This document shows, piece after piece, positions 20,449-30,673 of a DNA stretch of 64,000 nucleotides. Under the pieces are notes generated by a model that was not told the origin of the DNA, did not search any database, and saw nothing but the letters and a program-made list of their open reading frames with translations. Each line of letters opens with the position of its first letter. Position 1 is the first letter of the stretch. Origin of the DNA: Pseudocitrobacter faecalis (GTDB taxonomy: Bacteria; Pseudomonadota; Gammaproteobacteria; Enterobacterales; Enterobacteriaceae); contig QNRL01000002.1 in assembly GCA_003315335.1 (NCBI GenBank), positions 124,001 through 188,000 on the forward strand, written 5' to 3'. The translations under genes and the position numbers were made by a program.

Positions 20449-21891
20449 GTGCCGCATACCGTTTTAGTCCTCGGTGCCAGTGGGTACATCGGCCAGCATC
20501 TGGTGGCGGAACTGAGCGCGCGCGGACATACCGTGCGGGCTGCGGCGCGGCACATTGACCGTCTGGAAAAACAGCAGCTTCCCGGCGTAACCTGTCATTC
20601 ACTCGATCTTGAGTGGCCGGTTTCCCTCCCCGCCCTGCTTGAAGGCGTAGAGACGCTCTATTATCTGGTGCATGGCATGGGTGAGAGCCGCGATTTTCTC
20701 GCCCATGAACGGCAGGTGGCGCTGAATGTGCGCGATGCGCTTCGCCAGGTTCCGGTCAAACAGATTATCTTTTTAAGCTCATTGCAGGCACCCGCACATG
20801 AACAATCGGAACACCTGCGCGCCCGTCAGGCCACCGGCGATATTCTGCGGGAAGCGGGCATTCCGCTTACCGAACTGCGGGCGGGGATCATTGTCGGTGC
20901 GGGATCTGCCGCTTTCGAAGTGATGCGCGATATGGTTTACAACCTGCCCGTTCTCACACCGCCGCGCTGGGTGCGATCGCGCACCACGCCAATTGCCCTC
21001 GAAAACCTGCTGGTGTATCTGGCGGGGCTGCTGGAATATCCAGCCTCAGAGCATCGCGTCTTTGAAGCAGCGGGCCCGGAAGAACTTACCTATCAACAGC
21101 AGTTTGAGCACTTTATGGCGGTGAGCGGTCGACATCGCCCCTTGATCCCTATCCCTTTCCCGACAAGCTGGATCTCGGTGTGGTTCTTAAATGTGATCAC
21201 CTCTGTGCCACCGACAATTGCAAAAGCGCTGATCCAGGGCTTAAAGCACGATCTTCTGGCTGACGATCGCGAACTGCGCGCGCTGATCCCGCAAAAATTG
21301 ATTACGTTTGATGAAGCCGTACGCCAGACGCTGGAAGAGGAAAAGAAGCTGGTGAACTCCAGCGACTGGGGCTACGACGAACACGCGTTTGCCCGCTGGC
21401 GCCCCGAGTACGGCTATTTCGCCAAACAGGCGGGTTATACGGTAAAAACCCCGGCAAGCCTGGCGGCACTGTGGCAGGTGGTGAATCGACTGGGCGGTCG
21501 CGAAGGCTATTTCTTTGGCAATATTCTGTGGAAAACGCGTGCCGCGATGGATTTGCTGGTGGGGCATAAACTGGCGAAAGGCCGCCCGGCGCACGCGCGG
21601 CTGAAAACGGGCGACAGTGTCGATAGCTGGAAAGTGATTATCGTCGAGCCGGAGAAACAACTCTCACTGCTGTTTGGCATGAAAGCGCCGGGTTTGGGGC
21701 GACTCAGTTTTACTCTCGTCGATAGAGGCGACCATCGTGAACTTGACGTTCGCGCCTGGTGGCATCCACACGGTATGCCAGGATTACTCTACTGGCTGTT
21801 AATGATCCCCGCGCATCTGTTCATTTTTCGCGGTATGGCGCGGCGAATTGCCAGGCTTGCAGAAGAAATCACGGGCAAAAAAGAGGCATAA
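20449..21891 (+). CDS. ybjT: NAD(P)-binding SDR-family protein YbjT (DUF2867)
   Basis: The N-terminal half is an atypical short-chain dehydrogenase/NmrA-like Rossmann domain, [15 protein letters not shown] being the nucleotide-binding loop; the C-terminal half (from about residue 330) is a DUF2867-like domain of unknown role. The 480-residue protein starts at a GTG preceded by AGGAGAG, 10 bp after ltaE. In E. coli the gene is equally placed and its substrate is unknown. Confidence 0.93.
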   Translation: MPHTVLVLGASGYIGQHLVAELSARGHTVRAAARHIDRLEKQQLPGVTCHSLDLEWPVSLPALLEGVETLYYLVHGMGESRDFLAHERQVALNVRDALRQVPVKQIIFLSSLQAPAHEQSEHLRARQATGDILREAGIPLTELRAGIIVGAGSAAFEVMRDMVYNLPVLTPPRWVRSRTTPIALENLLVYLAGLLEYPASEHRVFEAAGPEELTYQQQFEHFMAVSGRHRPLIPIPFPTSWISVWFLNVITSVPPTIAKALIQGLKHDLLADDRELRALIPQKLITFDEAVRQTLEEEKKLVNSSDWGYDEHAFARWRPEYGYFAKQAGYTVKTPASLAALWQVVNRLGGREGYFFGNILWKTRAAMDLLVGHKLAKGRPAHARLKTGDSVDSWKVIIVEPEKQLSLLFGMKAPGLGRLSFTLVDRGDHRELDVRAWWHPHGMPGLLYWLLMIPAHLFIFRGMARRIARLAEEITGKKEA

Positions 21892-21976
21892 GCTCATTTC
21901 TTCTTAGTTTCCCATTGCATGAGAGTGAAATTCACGGAAAAATGCGCACGAAATTCTTTTTACACAGTGGATCGAT

Positions 21977-22990
21977 ATGAAGGTACTGGTTACCGGCGCG
22001 ACCAGCGGGCTCGGCAGAAATGCCGTCGAGTATTTGCGCAACAAGGGCATCAGCGTCAGAGCGAGCGGTCGCAATGAAGCGATGGGCAAACTGCTGGAGA
22101 AGATGGGTGCGGAGTTCGTCCACGCCGATTTAACGGAACTGGTTTCTTCTCAGGCGAAGGTCATGCTCGCCGGTGTCGATACGCTGTGGCACTGCTCCAG
22201 CTTTACCTCTCCGTGGGGAACCCAGGAAGCGTTTGACCTCGCCAACGTGCGCGCCACGCGCCGTCTGGGCGAATGGGCCGTGGCCTGGGGCGTGCGCAAC
22301 TTTATTCATATCTCTTCCCCGTCGCTCTATTTCGATTATCACCACCATCGCGATATCAAAGAAGATTTTCGTCCACACCGTTTTGCCTGCGAGTTTGCCC
22401 GCAGCAAGGCCGCCGGTGAAGACGTTGTGCAACTGCTGGCGCAGGCTAACCCGAACACGCGCTTTACCATTCTGCGTCCGCAAAGTATTTTCGGGCCGCA
22501 TGATAAAGTGTTTATTCCGCGTCTGGCGCAGATGATGCACCATTACGGCAGCGTGCTGCTGCCGCGCGGCGGCCATGCGATGGTCGATATGACCTATTAC
22601 GAAAACGTAGTGCATGCCATGTGGCTGGCAAGCCAGCCACAGTGCGACAACCTGCCTTCTGGCCGCGCGTATAACATCACCAACGATGAACCGCGCACCC
22701 TGCGCAGCATCGTCGAGCGTTTAATTGATGAACTGGATATCAAGTGCCGGATCCGTTCTGTGCCGTACCCGATGCTGGATATGGTTGCGCGCAGCATGGA
22801 GCGCTTTGGCAATAAATCCGCCAAAGAGCCCGCCCTCACCCACTACGGCGTGTCAAAGCTGAACTTTGATTTCACGCTCGATATCACCCGCGCGAAAGAA
22901 GAGCTGGGTTATACGCCGATTGTGACGCTGAACGAAGGTATCGTGCGCACCGCCGAGTGGCTGGAAGATCACGGGAAGCTGCACCGCTAG
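21977..22990 (+). CDS. ybjS: NAD-dependent epimerase/dehydratase-like protein YbjS
   Basis: This 337-residue protein is an extended [21 protein letters not shown] is the nucleotide-binding loop, and a catalytic-type serine lies in [11 protein letters not shown], followed by the extended-SDR signature [12 protein letters not shown]. The substrate is not known; it resembles sugar-epimerase and steroid-dehydrogenase-like members. It follows ybjT on the same strand with 85 bp between. Confidence 0.93.
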   Translation: MKVLVTGATSGLGRNAVEYLRNKGISVRASGRNEAMGKLLEKMGAEFVHADLTELVSSQAKVMLAGVDTLWHCSSFTSPWGTQEAFDLANVRATRRLGEWAVAWGVRNFIHISSPSLYFDYHHHRDIKEDFRPHRFACEFARSKAAGEDVVQLLAQANPNTRFTILRPQSIFGPHDKVFIPRLAQMMHHYGSVLLPRGGHAMVDMTYYENVVHAMWLASQPQCDNLPSGRAYNITNDEPRTLRSIVERLIDELDIKCRIRSVPYPMLDMVARSMERFGNKSAKEPALTHYGVSKLNFDFTLDITRAKEELGYTPIVTLNEGIVRTAEWLEDHGKLHR

Positions 22991-23000
22991 CGGTGAAAAT

Positions 23001-23030
23001 GTAGGCCGGGCAAGCGCAGCGCCCCCGGCG
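23001..23030. repeat. Short REP-like inverted repeat after ybjS
   Basis: GTAGGCCGGGCAAGCGCAGC followed by GCCCCCGGCG is a degenerate REP hairpin between convergent ybjS and amiD. It may also act as their terminator, though no T-run follows. Confidence 0.55.
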
Positions 23031-23037
23031 CAATCCA

Positions 23038-23868
23038 TCAACCCTGCCCATATTTCTCCAGCAACGCTTCCGCTATCGCCTGAGTTTGCGCATCCGCAAT
23101 GCCGTTCCATAACGCCGGGCGGAAGTGCATCTGGAACGCCATAATCACCCTTTTCTGCTGCGCGGGCGTCATATCCGGTTTCACTTCGTAACCGTAACGC
23201 GACAACAGATCGAGTAACCCGGCAGTATCCACAGGCTGATATGGCGGGCGTCCGTTCAGGTAAAACGCGACCCGTTGCGCATCTGGCCAGGCGCCAATGC
23301 CCTGCGCAGCAATCTGCTGCCATGGGAAGAGCGGCCCGGGATCGTCTTTGCGCTGCGGGGCGATATCCGCATGCGCCACCACGTTCTGCGGCTGGATGTC
23401 GTAACGGGCAATGATATCTTTCGCCAGCGGGATCAACGCCTCTATCTGTGACGGCGAGAACGGCGCAAAATGTTTTACGTTCCCCGTTTTCTGCCAGCCA
23501 CGATTCTCAAGCTCAATGCCGACAGAAGTGTCGTTTATCCGCGTCGCTCCGCGCCAGAAGCTAATACCGGCATGCCAGGCCAGTTTATCTTCCGGCACTA
23601 ACTGCCAGATGCGCGGTTTCCCGTTGTGCATGGGCGGCACGTCAGGAATGAGATAATGCGAGCTGACATGTTTATCGGTGAGTGTCGCCAGCGAGACATC
23701 GAAATCGTCCGCCGTATAGTGGATAACCAGCACTTTTACGCGCGGATACGCAGCCTGCGCCGGATGGCGGGTATCAAGCTGATACCCGGTTTTATCTATT
23801 ACGCCCTTTTCGCCCGCACAGCCCACCAGCAGCCCCGCGAGTAAAGCCAGCGTCAGGAAGCGTTTCAT
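23038..23868 (-). CDS. amiD: 1,6-anhydro-N-acetylmuramyl-L-alanine amidase AmiD
   Basis: AmiD is an outer-membrane lipoprotein zinc amidase that cleaves the bond between N-acetyl- or anhydro-muramic acid and L-alanine in peptidoglycan. The 276-residue protein has a lipobox (LLVGC, C17), the zinc-binding region [11 protein letters not shown], a second zinc region [17 protein letters not shown], and a C-terminal peptidoglycan-binding-like domain. Its ATG overlaps the ybjQ stop by 4 nt, so the two genes are translationally coupled. Confidence 0.97.
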   Translation of the reverse strand: MKRFLTLALLAGLLVGCAGEKGVIDKTGYQLDTRHPAQAAYPRVKVLVIHYTADDFDVSLATLTDKHVSSHYLIPDVPPMHNGKPRIWQLVPEDKLAWHAGISFWRGATRINDTSVGIELENRGWQKTGNVKHFAPFSPSQIEALIPLAKDIIARYDIQPQNVVAHADIAPQRKDDPGPLFPWQQIAAQGIGAWPDAQRVAFYLNGRPPYQPVDTAGLLDLLSRYGYEVKPDMTPAQQKRVIMAFQMHFRPALWNGIADAQTQAIAEALLEKYGQG

Positions 23869-24188
23869 CGGCGCGTTTTCACCGCCGTGCCGCTGACGCT
23901 CACCATTAACATACTGCTATCTTTGCCGACGGTTTCATAATCAATGTCGATACCCACCACAGCGTCAGCGCCCAGCGCTTTTGCTTGCTCACCGAGCTCC
24001 TGAAAGGCGATTTCACGCGCTTTACGCAGCTCTTTTTCATAGGCACCGGAACGACCGCCCACAATGTCGCGAATGCCGGCGAAGAAATCGCGGAAGATAT
24101 TGGCACCGAGAATCGCCTCACCGGTGACCACGCCGCAATATTCCACAATGGTCTGGCCTTCCAGCGTCGGGGTGGTTGAGAATTGCAT
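23865..24188 (-). CDS. ybjQ: YbjQ family heavy-metal-binding domain protein
   Basis: YbjQ is a 107-residue protein of the UPF0145 family, a small pentameric beta-rich fold often annotated as heavy-metal binding, without a proven role. The sequence ([52 protein letters not shown]) is nearly identical to E. coli. The ATG at 24186-24188 is chosen because AGGAG lies 7 nt before it and it gives the family start; an in-frame upstream start adds 15 unsupported residues. Confidence 0.96.
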   Translation of the reverse strand: MQFSTTPTLEGQTIVEYCGVVTGEAILGANIFRDFFAGIRDIVGGRSGAYEKELRKAREIAFQELGEQAKALGADAVVGIDIDYETVGKDSSMLMVSVSGTAVKTRR

Positions 24189-24283
24189 CGTTGTACTCCT
24201 TCTTTTAACGTTCAATGCCTTAGCGTCAATCACGCACTGCCATTATCGGGCTGATACGCTATGCTTGGAAAGGGATTATACAC

Positions 24284-24395
24284 GTCATCCTTCACGCTAC
24301 CTCTGCGTTGGCTGCGGCCGTTCACCCCGGTCACTTACTCATGTAAGCTCCCGGGGATTCACTCCCTTGCCGCCTTGATGTAACTTGAAGGATTT
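24284..24395. repeat. ERIC (IRU) element
   Basis: The core CGTTCACCCCGGTCACTTAC followed by ATGTAAGCTCCCGGGGATTC closely matches the conserved central part of the enterobacterial repetitive intergenic consensus, and the outer arms (CATCCTTCACGCTAC against TGTAACTTGAAGGAT) are inverted, as expected. It lies between divergent ybjQ and ybjP and fills most of that gap. The boundaries are approximate. Confidence 0.88.
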
Positions 24396-24494
24396 AGTGT
24401 AAACATCATAATCGTATACACAAATCCTTCAGACTGCATCGGACAAACGACACGTTTGAAGGAGGATGTGTTGAGCTGCTTAAAAGGAAAAATT

Positions 24495-25010
24495 ATGCGC
24501 TACTCCACTCTTGCACTCCTCCTCCCTGGCGTCATGCTGCTGAGCGCCTGTACTACTGTGACGCCAGCCTTTAAAGATATCGGTACACGAAGCGGGCCCT
24601 GCGTGGAAGGCGGGCCGGACGCCGTGGCACAAAAGTTTTACGATTATCGCATTCAGCATCGCAATAATGACCTTACGGCGCTTCGCCCGTACCTGAGCGA
24701 CGATCTGGCGAAATTGCTCAATGACAGCCGCAGCGATGCCAGCCACAGCGCCCTGTTGCAGTCCGATCCGTTCTCCAGCCGCACCACGCCGGCAGACAGT
24801 GCTACCGTCGCCAGCGCTTCCACCATTCCGAATACCGATGCGCGCAATATTCCTCTGCGCGTCAGCCTCAAACAGGGCACACAAAGCTGGCAGGACGAGG
24901 TGCTGATGATCCGCGAAGGCCAGTGCTGGGCGGTTGATGATGTGCGTTACCTTGGCGGCAGCGTGCACGCGCCAGCCGGAACGCTGCGCCAGTCGCTTGA
25001 AAAACGCTAA
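24495..25010 (+). CDS. ybjP: Lipoprotein YbjP
   Basis: YbjP is a 171-residue predicted lipoprotein with an N-terminal signal peptide and lipobox LLSAC near residue 19. It contains a DUF3828-like domain (CVEGGPDAVAQKFYDYR, QDEVLMIREGQCW). Its function is not established. The ATG at 24495 after AAGGA gives the family start MRYST; an upstream in-frame start would place a non-signal extension before the signal peptide. Confidence 0.95.
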   Translation: MRYSTLALLLPGVMLLSACTTVTPAFKDIGTRSGPCVEGGPDAVAQKFYDYRIQHRNNDLTALRPYLSDDLAKLLNDSRSDASHSALLQSDPFSSRTTPADSATVASASTIPNTDARNIPLRVSLKQGTQSWQDEVLMIREGQCWAVDDVRYLGGSVHAPAGTLRQSLEKR

Positions 25011-25136
25011 CCTTCCCGGGCATCAATCATCACTTGGGTAAATTGTCTGGCATTCCGTGAGGAATGCCGACATTTCTGCCTCCCGCCTCGCCCACCCAAC
25101 ATTTTGTGCTAACTTTAAGTGTAACGCTGGTTTATA

Positions 25137-25175
25137 TTTAAGTTTTAACGCACAAATATTGCATAACTATTCTGT
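25137..25175 (+). promoter_or_regulatory. Candidate double ARG box upstream of artP
   Basis: TGCATAACTATTCT at 25160-25173 matches the ArgR half-box pair TGAAT-W4-ATTCA with few mismatches, and a weaker match (TAAGTTTTAACGCA) lies exactly 21 bp upstream, the usual spacing of paired ARG boxes. ArgR repression of artP is known in E. coli. The second box is weak. Confidence 0.5.
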
Positions 25176-25372
25176 CAAAGGTACTATTTGCGGCCTCAAT
25201 TGCTGAAAACCTTCGAGAATATAGCAACATTTTCGTTACATAATGAGCGGGCAAAGCCGGGTTGAGCAGAAGGTTATTCTGCCTAAGCCTTTGGATACCG
25301 CAGCAACTGAGTGAGCCGCTGAACGAACGTTCAGGGTAAGTACCTACAGCTAACGCATCTTGACGAGTATCG

Positions 25373-26101
25373 ATGAGCATTAAATTAAACGGCATTAACT
25401 GCTTCTACGGCGCACACCAGGCGCTGTTCGACATCACGCTTGAGTGCCCGCAGGGTGAAACGCTGGTGCTGCTGGGGCCAAGCGGCGCGGGTAAGAGCTC
25501 GCTGCTGCGCGTGCTGAATCTCCTTGAGATGCCGCGCTCCGGCACGCTGAACATCGCCGGTAATCATTTTGATTTCGCCAAAGCGCCGTCGGATAAAGCC
25601 ATTCGCGAACTGCGCCAAAACGTCGGCATGGTGTTCCAGCAGTACAACCTCTGGCCGCATCTCACCGTCGTGCAAAACCTGATTGAAGCGCCCTGCCGCG
25701 TGCTGGGCCTGAGTAAAGAAAGCGCGATGGCACGCGCCGAGAAACTTCTCGAGCGTTTACGCCTGAAGCCTTACAGCGATCGTTATCCGCTGCACCTTTC
25801 GGGTGGTCAGCAACAGCGTGTGGCGATTGCCCGTGCGCTGATGATGGAACCGCAGGTTCTGCTGTTTGATGAACCGACCGCGGCTCTCGACCCGGAAATC
25901 ACCGCCCAGATCGTCAGCATCATTCGCGAACTGGCGGAAACCAACATTACACAGGTGATCGTCACCCACGAAGTGGAAGTGGCGCGTAAAACCGCCAGCC
26001 GCGTGGTGTACATGGAAAACGGCCATATCGTCGAACAGGGCGATAACAGCTGCTTTGCCCAACCACAGACTGAAGCGTTTAAGAATTACCTTTCTCACTA
26101 A
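25373..26101 (+). CDS. artP: Arginine ABC transporter ATP-binding protein ArtP
   Basis: ArtP is the cytoplasmic ATPase of the arginine importer. The 242-residue protein has Walker [10 protein letters not shown], the Q-loop region [14 protein letters not shown], signature [15 protein letters not shown] and Walker [15 protein letters not shown]. It is the first gene of artPIQM and lies downstream of ArgR-like boxes. The gap before it (25011-25372) also holds a small GGCATTCC-GTGA-GGAATGCC hairpin at about 25050 that may terminate ybjP. Confidence 0.98.
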   Translation: MSIKLNGINCFYGAHQALFDITLECPQGETLVLLGPSGAGKSSLLRVLNLLEMPRSGTLNIAGNHFDFAKAPSDKAIRELRQNVGMVFQQYNLWPHLTVVQNLIEAPCRVLGLSKESAMARAEKLLERLRLKPYSDRYPLHLSGGQQQRVAIARALMMEPQVLLFDEPTAALDPEITAQIVSIIRELAETNITQVIVTHEVEVARKTASRVVYMENGHIVEQGDNSCFAQPQTEAFKNYLSH

Positions 26102-26121
26102 AGAGACCCGGGACAATGACC

Positions 26122-26853
26122 ATGAAAAAAGTACTGATTGCCGCACTGCTCGCAAGCGTAAGCCTCTCTGCTGGCGCAGCTCAGACTATCCGTTTCGCGA
26201 CCGAAGCGTCCTACCCTCCGTTCGAATCGATGGATGCAAACAACAAGATTGTTGGTTTTGACGTCGACCTGGCGAATGCGCTGTGTAAAGAGATCGATGC
26301 TACCTGCACTTTCTCCAACCAGTCCTTCGACAGCCTGATCCCAAGCCTGAAATTCCGCCGCGTTGACGCGGTCATGGCTGGGATGGACATCACGCCAGAA
26401 CGTGAAAAACAAGTTCTCTTTACCACCCCGTATTACGACAACTCGGCGCTGTTTATCGGCCAGCAGGGTAAAGTCGCCAGCATTGATGCGCTGAAAGGCA
26501 AGAAAGTGGGCGTGCAGAATGGCACCACTCACCAGAAATTCATCATGGATAAACATCCGGAAATCACCACCGTGCCGTACGACAGCTATCAGAATGCGAA
26601 GCTTGATCTGCAAAACGGTCGTATTGATGCGGTCTTCGGTGACTCTGCCGTCGTAAACGAGTGGCTGAAAGCCAACGACAAACTGGCGGCTATCGGTGAT
26701 AAAGTGACGGATAAAGACTACTTCGGCACCGGACTTGGCATTGCCGTTCGTCAGGGCAACACCGAGCTGCAGCAGAAATTCAACGCAGCCCTGGAAAAAG
26801 TGAAAAAAGATGGCACTTATCAAACCATCTACAGCAAATGGTTCCAGAAGTAA
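26122..26853 (+). CDS. artI: Arginine ABC transporter substrate-binding protein ArtI
   Basis: ArtI is the periplasmic solute-binding protein for the Art transporter (family 3). The 243-residue protein has a cleavable signal peptide (cut after SAGAA) and the family signature YPPFESMDANN and GFDVDLANALC. The ATG at 26122 is preferred over one six bases upstream because GGGA at 26110 is then properly spaced. It is a paralogue of ArtJ at 28426. In E. coli ArtI does not bind arginine tightly, so its ligand is less certain than ArtJ's. Confidence 0.97.
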   Translation: MKKVLIAALLASVSLSAGAAQTIRFATEASYPPFESMDANNKIVGFDVDLANALCKEIDATCTFSNQSFDSLIPSLKFRRVDAVMAGMDITPEREKQVLFTTPYYDNSALFIGQQGKVASIDALKGKKVGVQNGTTHQKFIMDKHPEITTVPYDSYQNAKLDLQNGRIDAVFGDSAVVNEWLKANDKLAAIGDKVTDKDYFGTGLGIAVRQGNTELQQKFNAALEKVKKDGTYQTIYSKWFQK

Positions 26854-26859
26854 GATCTG

Positions 26860-27576
26860 ATGAACGAATTTTTTCCGTTAGCAAGCGCCGCCGGGATGAC
26901 CGTCGGCCTTGCCGTTTGTGCACTGGTCATTGGGCTGGCGCTGGCGATGTTCTTCGCGGTATGGGAGTCAGCAAAATGGCGTCCTGTGGCGTGGGTGGGC
27001 TCCGCTATCGTGACCATTTTGCGTGGGCTGCCGGAGATTCTGGTGGTTCTGTTTATCTATTTCGGTTCCTCACAGCTACTGCTGATGCTCTCGGATGGCT
27101 TCACGCTTAACCTTGGCGTGGTGCAAATTCCGGTGCAGATGCAGATCGAAAATTTCGATGTTAGCCCGTTCCTGTGCGGCGTGATTGCGTTGTCGCTGCT
27201 TTATGCAGCCTATGCCTCGCAAACCCTGCGCGGTGCGCTGAAAGCGGTGCCGATTGGTCAATGGGAATCAGGCCAGGCGCTGGGGCTGTCGAAAACAGCC
27301 ATTTTCTTCCGTCTGGTGATGCCGCAGATGTGGCGTCATGCGCTGCCGGGGCTCGGTAACCAGTGGCTGGTGCTGCTGAAAGATACCGCGCTGGTGTCGC
27401 TGATTAGCGTGAACGATTTAATGCTGCAAACCAAAAGTATCGCCACGCGTACGCAGGAGCCGTTTACCTGGTACATCGTTGCGGCGGCGATTTATCTGGT
27501 GATCACTCTGCTCAGCCAGTACATCCTCAAACGCATTGACCTGCGTACCACTCGCTTCGAACGGAGACCAGGCTAA
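26860..27576 (+). CDS. artQ: Arginine ABC transporter permease ArtQ
   Basis: ArtQ is one of the two inner-membrane permeases of the arginine importer. The 238-residue protein has about five hydrophobic helices and the EAA loop around [19 protein letters not shown] that contacts ArtP. The gene follows artI by 6 bp and its TAA overlaps the artM ATG by one base, indicating tight coupling. Confidence 0.98.
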   Translation: MNEFFPLASAAGMTVGLAVCALVIGLALAMFFAVWESAKWRPVAWVGSAIVTILRGLPEILVVLFIYFGSSQLLLMLSDGFTLNLGVVQIPVQMQIENFDVSPFLCGVIALSLLYAAYASQTLRGALKAVPIGQWESGQALGLSKTAIFFRLVMPQMWRHALPGLGNQWLVLLKDTALVSLISVNDLMLQTKSIATRTQEPFTWYIVAAAIYLVITLLSQYILKRIDLRTTRFERRPG

Positions 27577-28244
27577 TGCTCGAGTATTTACCGGAACTGA
27601 TGAAAGGGCTGCATACCAGCCTGACGCTGACCGTAGCGTCAATTGCGGTGGCGCTGATCCTGTCGCTGATCTTTACAATCATTCTGACGCTGAAAACACC
27701 GTTGCTGGTCTGGATTGTGCGCGGTTATATCACGCTGTTTACCGGCACGCCGCTGCTGGTGCAGATCTTCCTGATTTACTACGGCCCGGGCCAGTTCCCG
27801 TCGTTGCAGGATTATCCGGCCCTGTGGCATTTGCTCTCTGAACCGTGGCTGTGCGCGTTAATCGCCCTGTCGCTGAACAGCGCCGCGTATACCACACAGT
27901 TGTTCTACGGGGCGATTCGCGCCATTCCTGATGGGCAGTGGCAATCCTGTAGCGCGCTGGGAATGAGTAAGAAAGATACGCTGGCCATTCTGCTGCCGTA
28001 CGCGCTGAAACGTGCCCTCTCTTCCTACTCGAACGAAGTGGTGCTGGTCTTCAAAAGTACGTCTCTGGCCTATACCATCACGCTGATGGAAGTGATGGGC
28101 CACGGTCAGTTGCTCTATGGCCGCACCTACGATGTAATGGTCTTTGGCGCGGCGGGCGTTGTCTATCTTATCGTCAACGGTCTGTTGACGCTGCTGATGC
28201 GTCTGATAGAGCGTAAAGCGCTAGTATTCGAGCGCAGAAACTGA
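27576..28244 (+). CDS. artM: Arginine ABC transporter permease ArtM
   Basis: ArtM pairs with ArtQ to form the membrane channel. The 222-residue protein has the His/Glu/Gln/Arg family permease pattern FTGTPLLVQIFLIYYG and the EAA loop SCSALGMSKKDTLAILLPY. It ends the artPIQM operon, which is followed by a strong terminator before artJ. Confidence 0.98.
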   Translation: MLEYLPELMKGLHTSLTLTVASIAVALILSLIFTIILTLKTPLLVWIVRGYITLFTGTPLLVQIFLIYYGPGQFPSLQDYPALWHLLSEPWLCALIALSLNSAAYTTQLFYGAIRAIPDGQWQSCSALGMSKKDTLAILLPYALKRALSSYSNEVVLVFKSTSLAYTITLMEVMGHGQLLYGRTYDVMVFGAAGVVYLIVNGLLTLLMRLIERKALVFERRN

Positions 28245-28275
28245 TGACGGTGATTGCATAAAGGCACAATCATAG

Positions 28276-28309
28276 AGCGGACAACCTGATAAGTTGTCCG
28301 CTTTTTTTT
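28276..28309 (+). terminator. artPIQM terminator
   Basis: AGCGGACAAC and GTTGTCCGCT form a 10-bp perfect stem followed by T8, 32 bp after the artM stop. Confidence 0.94.
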
Positions 28310-28337
28310 ATAACCAATAAAATAAAAAAGCATTTTT

Positions 28338-28376
28338 GTTGCATATAAATTCATAAACAGGCAGGATATATTCATG
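28338..28376 (+). promoter_or_regulatory. Double ARG box upstream of artJ
   Basis: TGCATATAAATTCA (28340-28353) matches the ArgR site TGAAT-W4-ATTCA at all but one position. A second, half-conserved site ending ATATTCA lies exactly 21 bp downstream (28361-28374), the normal spacing of two ARG boxes. This fits the known ArgR repression of artJ. Confidence 0.75.
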
Positions 28377-28425
28377 CCACACGCAGGGCAGCATCTTTTA
28401 ATTTTGACAGACGGGAGCCTTACCG

Positions 28426-29157
28426 ATGAAAAAGTTAGTTCTGGCCGCATTACTTGCCACCTTCGCCGCTGGCGCCAGCGCCGCAGATAAAATCAACTTT
28501 GGTGTTTCCGCAACCTACCCACCGTTTGAGTCGATGGATGCCAGCAATCAGATTGTCGGCTTTGATATCGATCTTGCGAAAGCGTTGTGCAAACAGATGC
28601 AGGCAGAGTGCACCTTCACTAACCACGCGTTTGACAGCCTGATCCCGGCGCTAAAATTCAAAAAATATGACGCCGTGATTTCCGGAATGGATATCACCCC
28701 GGAACGTAGCAAGCAGGTGGCGTTCACCGAACCATACTACGCTAACTCTGCGCTGGTGATCGCGAAGAAAGATACCTATAAAACCTTCGCTGACCTGAAA
28801 GGCAAACGCATCGGGATGGAAAACGGCACCACCCACCAGAAATACCTGATGGATAAGCATCCTGAAGTGAAAACCGTGGCCTATGACAGCTACCAGAACG
28901 CGATTATCGACCTGAAAAATGGCCGTATCGATGGCGTATTTGGTGATACCGCGGTAGTGAACGAGTGGCTGAAAACCAACCCGCAACTGGGTGCGGCAAC
29001 TGAGAAAGTGACCGATCCGCAATACTTTGGCACGGGCCTTGGCATCGCGGTTCGTCCGGATAACAAAGCCCTGCTGGAAAAACTGAACGGCGCGCTGAAA
29101 GCGATTAAAGCTGATGGTACCTATCAGAAAATCAGCAATCAGTGGTTCCCTGAGTAA
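28426..29157 (+). CDS. artJ: Arginine-binding periplasmic protein ArtJ
   Basis: ArtJ is the high-affinity L-arginine-binding protein that serves the ArtQMP transporter. The 243-residue product has a signal peptide (cut after GASA) and the family 3 signature YPPFESMDASN. It is transcribed as a separate unit with its own promoter and ARG boxes, as in E. coli, and is closely similar to ArtI, suggesting an old duplication. Confidence 0.98.
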   Translation: MKKLVLAALLATFAAGASAADKINFGVSATYPPFESMDASNQIVGFDIDLAKALCKQMQAECTFTNHAFDSLIPALKFKKYDAVISGMDITPERSKQVAFTEPYYANSALVIAKKDTYKTFADLKGKRIGMENGTTHQKYLMDKHPEVKTVAYDSYQNAIIDLKNGRIDGVFGDTAVVNEWLKTNPQLGAATEKVTDPQYFGTGLGIAVRPDNKALLEKLNGALKAIKADGTYQKISNQWFPE

Positions 29158-29167
29158 GTGCTCTTCG

Positions 29168-29191
29168 CCGGATGGCTGCTACGCCATCCGG
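29168..29191. terminator. Hairpin between convergent artJ and the two-component genes
   Basis: CCGGATGGC and GCCATCCGG form a 9-bp perfect stem with a 6-nt loop, 10 bp after the artJ stop. There is no T-run, so it may be a REP-type hairpin rather than a classical terminator. Confidence 0.55.
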
Positions 29192-29194
29192 TAA

Positions 29195-30673
29195 TCACCG
29201 CCCACACGGAAGCCAAAAACGAAAACACGCCCCGCCCGTCGATTCCTCCAGCCCGATTCCCCCACCGTGCAGCTCCAGCATTTTTTTGACGATCAGCAAA
29301 CCTAACCCACCACGCTTCTCGCGCGTCGCCTGCTGACTGAGCGCCGAAGGGCGAACAAAAAGCTGTTCCCGCACCGCTGCGTCGATACCCGGCCCGCTGT
29401 CGGCTACTTCCATCTGTAACCGTTCCTCCTGCTGCCAGATCTTCAGGCGGATTGTTCCCCCCGGCGGCGTATGACGAATCGCATTATCGAGCAAATTGGT
29501 CACCACGCGCTCCACCATCGAGAGATCGGCGTTGATCAGCGGTAAATGTGCAGGGATCTCCGTCTGTAAGGTGATTTTGCGCGTCTCAAGGGAGAGATCG
29601 AATTTCTGCACCACATCGGAAACCAGTTCGCTCAGGGCAAAGCGCTCCCGCTGGGGTTTAATTGCCCCATGTTCCAGCCGGGCCAGCTCAAACAATTCCT
29701 GCGAGAGGTGACGCACTTTGTGCCCCTGACGCAGGGCGATTTCCAGATAATGCCGGGATTCCTCTGGTGTCAGCGTAGCGGCTTTCATTGAAAGGGTTTC
29801 GAGATAGCCCAATAGCGACGTAAGCGGCGTGCGCAGGTCATGGGAAATATTGGCGATAAACTCGCGACGCTGGCGATCGCTGTCGGCCAGTGCATCCCAC
29901 TGCGAGGCTATTTTGCGCGCCAGCTCGATAAACGTATTGCGCAGCAACGCCACTTCATCGCCCGGCTCATCGACCGTCTGCTGGGCGGCCAGATGTTTAA
30001 TCGCGCTAATACTGTCCTGATCGATGCGGCTGGCTTCGCGCGTTAAGGCATTCACCGGGCGCGTCACCCACTGACGTACCAGCACCGCCACCAGTACCCC
30101 AACGGCCGCGACTAACAACAGCGCCCAAAGCAGCGTGCTCCACAGTGTTTTATGCCAGGCATTTTCTGCCAGGGCGTTGAGTTCTTCACCCTGCAAAATA
30201 ATGTAGAGATACCCACGCAGTTCACCGTCCTGACGGAGCGGTGCGGCGCTAAAGACTTTATGCTTATCAGCACTGCGCGGGTCGTCGCCATACACCGGCA
30301 TCGCAGCCTGATTCAGGAACTGTTCTACCGGAGCGAGCGCGACGCGCTGGCGCTTGATATGCCCTGGCGGTGCGGCATCGGCCAGAATCTCGCCATCGGG
30401 CGAGATAACATAGAGCTCCACGCTGGGGTTAAAAGTCATCAGGCGGTCAAAAAGCGGTTTTAGCGTGTTGCGATCCACCCTGCCCTGCGCATCCATCAGC
30501 GGCTCGCTACGCACAATTTGTTGCGCCAGATTCGCCGACAGCCGCTGCACCATCGCGTTACCAAACTGCATGCTGCTGTAGAGTTGCACCGCCCCGGCGA
30601 TGGTCGCGCACAATACCAGCAGCAGAATAAACAGTAGCGTTAAGCGCTGGCTCAGGCTTAGTTTCGCTTTCAT
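29195..30673 (-). CDS. HAMP-containing sensor histidine kinase
   Basis: This 492-residue inner-membrane protein has an N-terminal helix (about 10-32), a periplasmic sensor segment of about 140 residues, a second helix (about 177-200), HAMP, and a HisKA/HATPase kinase core. H278 in ANISHDLRTPLTSLLGYL is the predicted phosphorylation site; the N box is LLDNAIRHTPPGG, G1 VADSGPGI, G2 KRGGLGLLIVKKML. Its ATG overlaps the regulator's stop by 4 nt. I do not recognise an E. coli K-12 gene at this position between artJ and rlmC, and the signal is unknown. Confidence 0.9.
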   Translation of the reverse strand: MKAKLSLSQRLTLLFILLLVLCATIAGAVQLYSSMQFGNAMVQRLSANLAQQIVRSEPLMDAQGRVDRNTLKPLFDRLMTFNPSVELYVISPDGEILADAAPPGHIKRQRVALAPVEQFLNQAAMPVYGDDPRSADKHKVFSAAPLRQDGELRGYLYIILQGEELNALAENAWHKTLWSTLLWALLLVAAVGVLVAVLVRQWVTRPVNALTREASRIDQDSISAIKHLAAQQTVDEPGDEVALLRNTFIELARKIASQWDALADSDRQRREFIANISHDLRTPLTSLLGYLETLSMKAATLTPEESRHYLEIALRQGHKVRHLSQELFELARLEHGAIKPQRERFALSELVSDVVQKFDLSLETRKITLQTEIPAHLPLINADLSMVERVVTNLLDNAIRHTPPGGTIRLKIWQQEERLQMEVADSGPGIDAAVREQLFVRPSALSQQATREKRGGLGLLIVKKMLELHGGGIGLEESTGGACFRFWLPCGR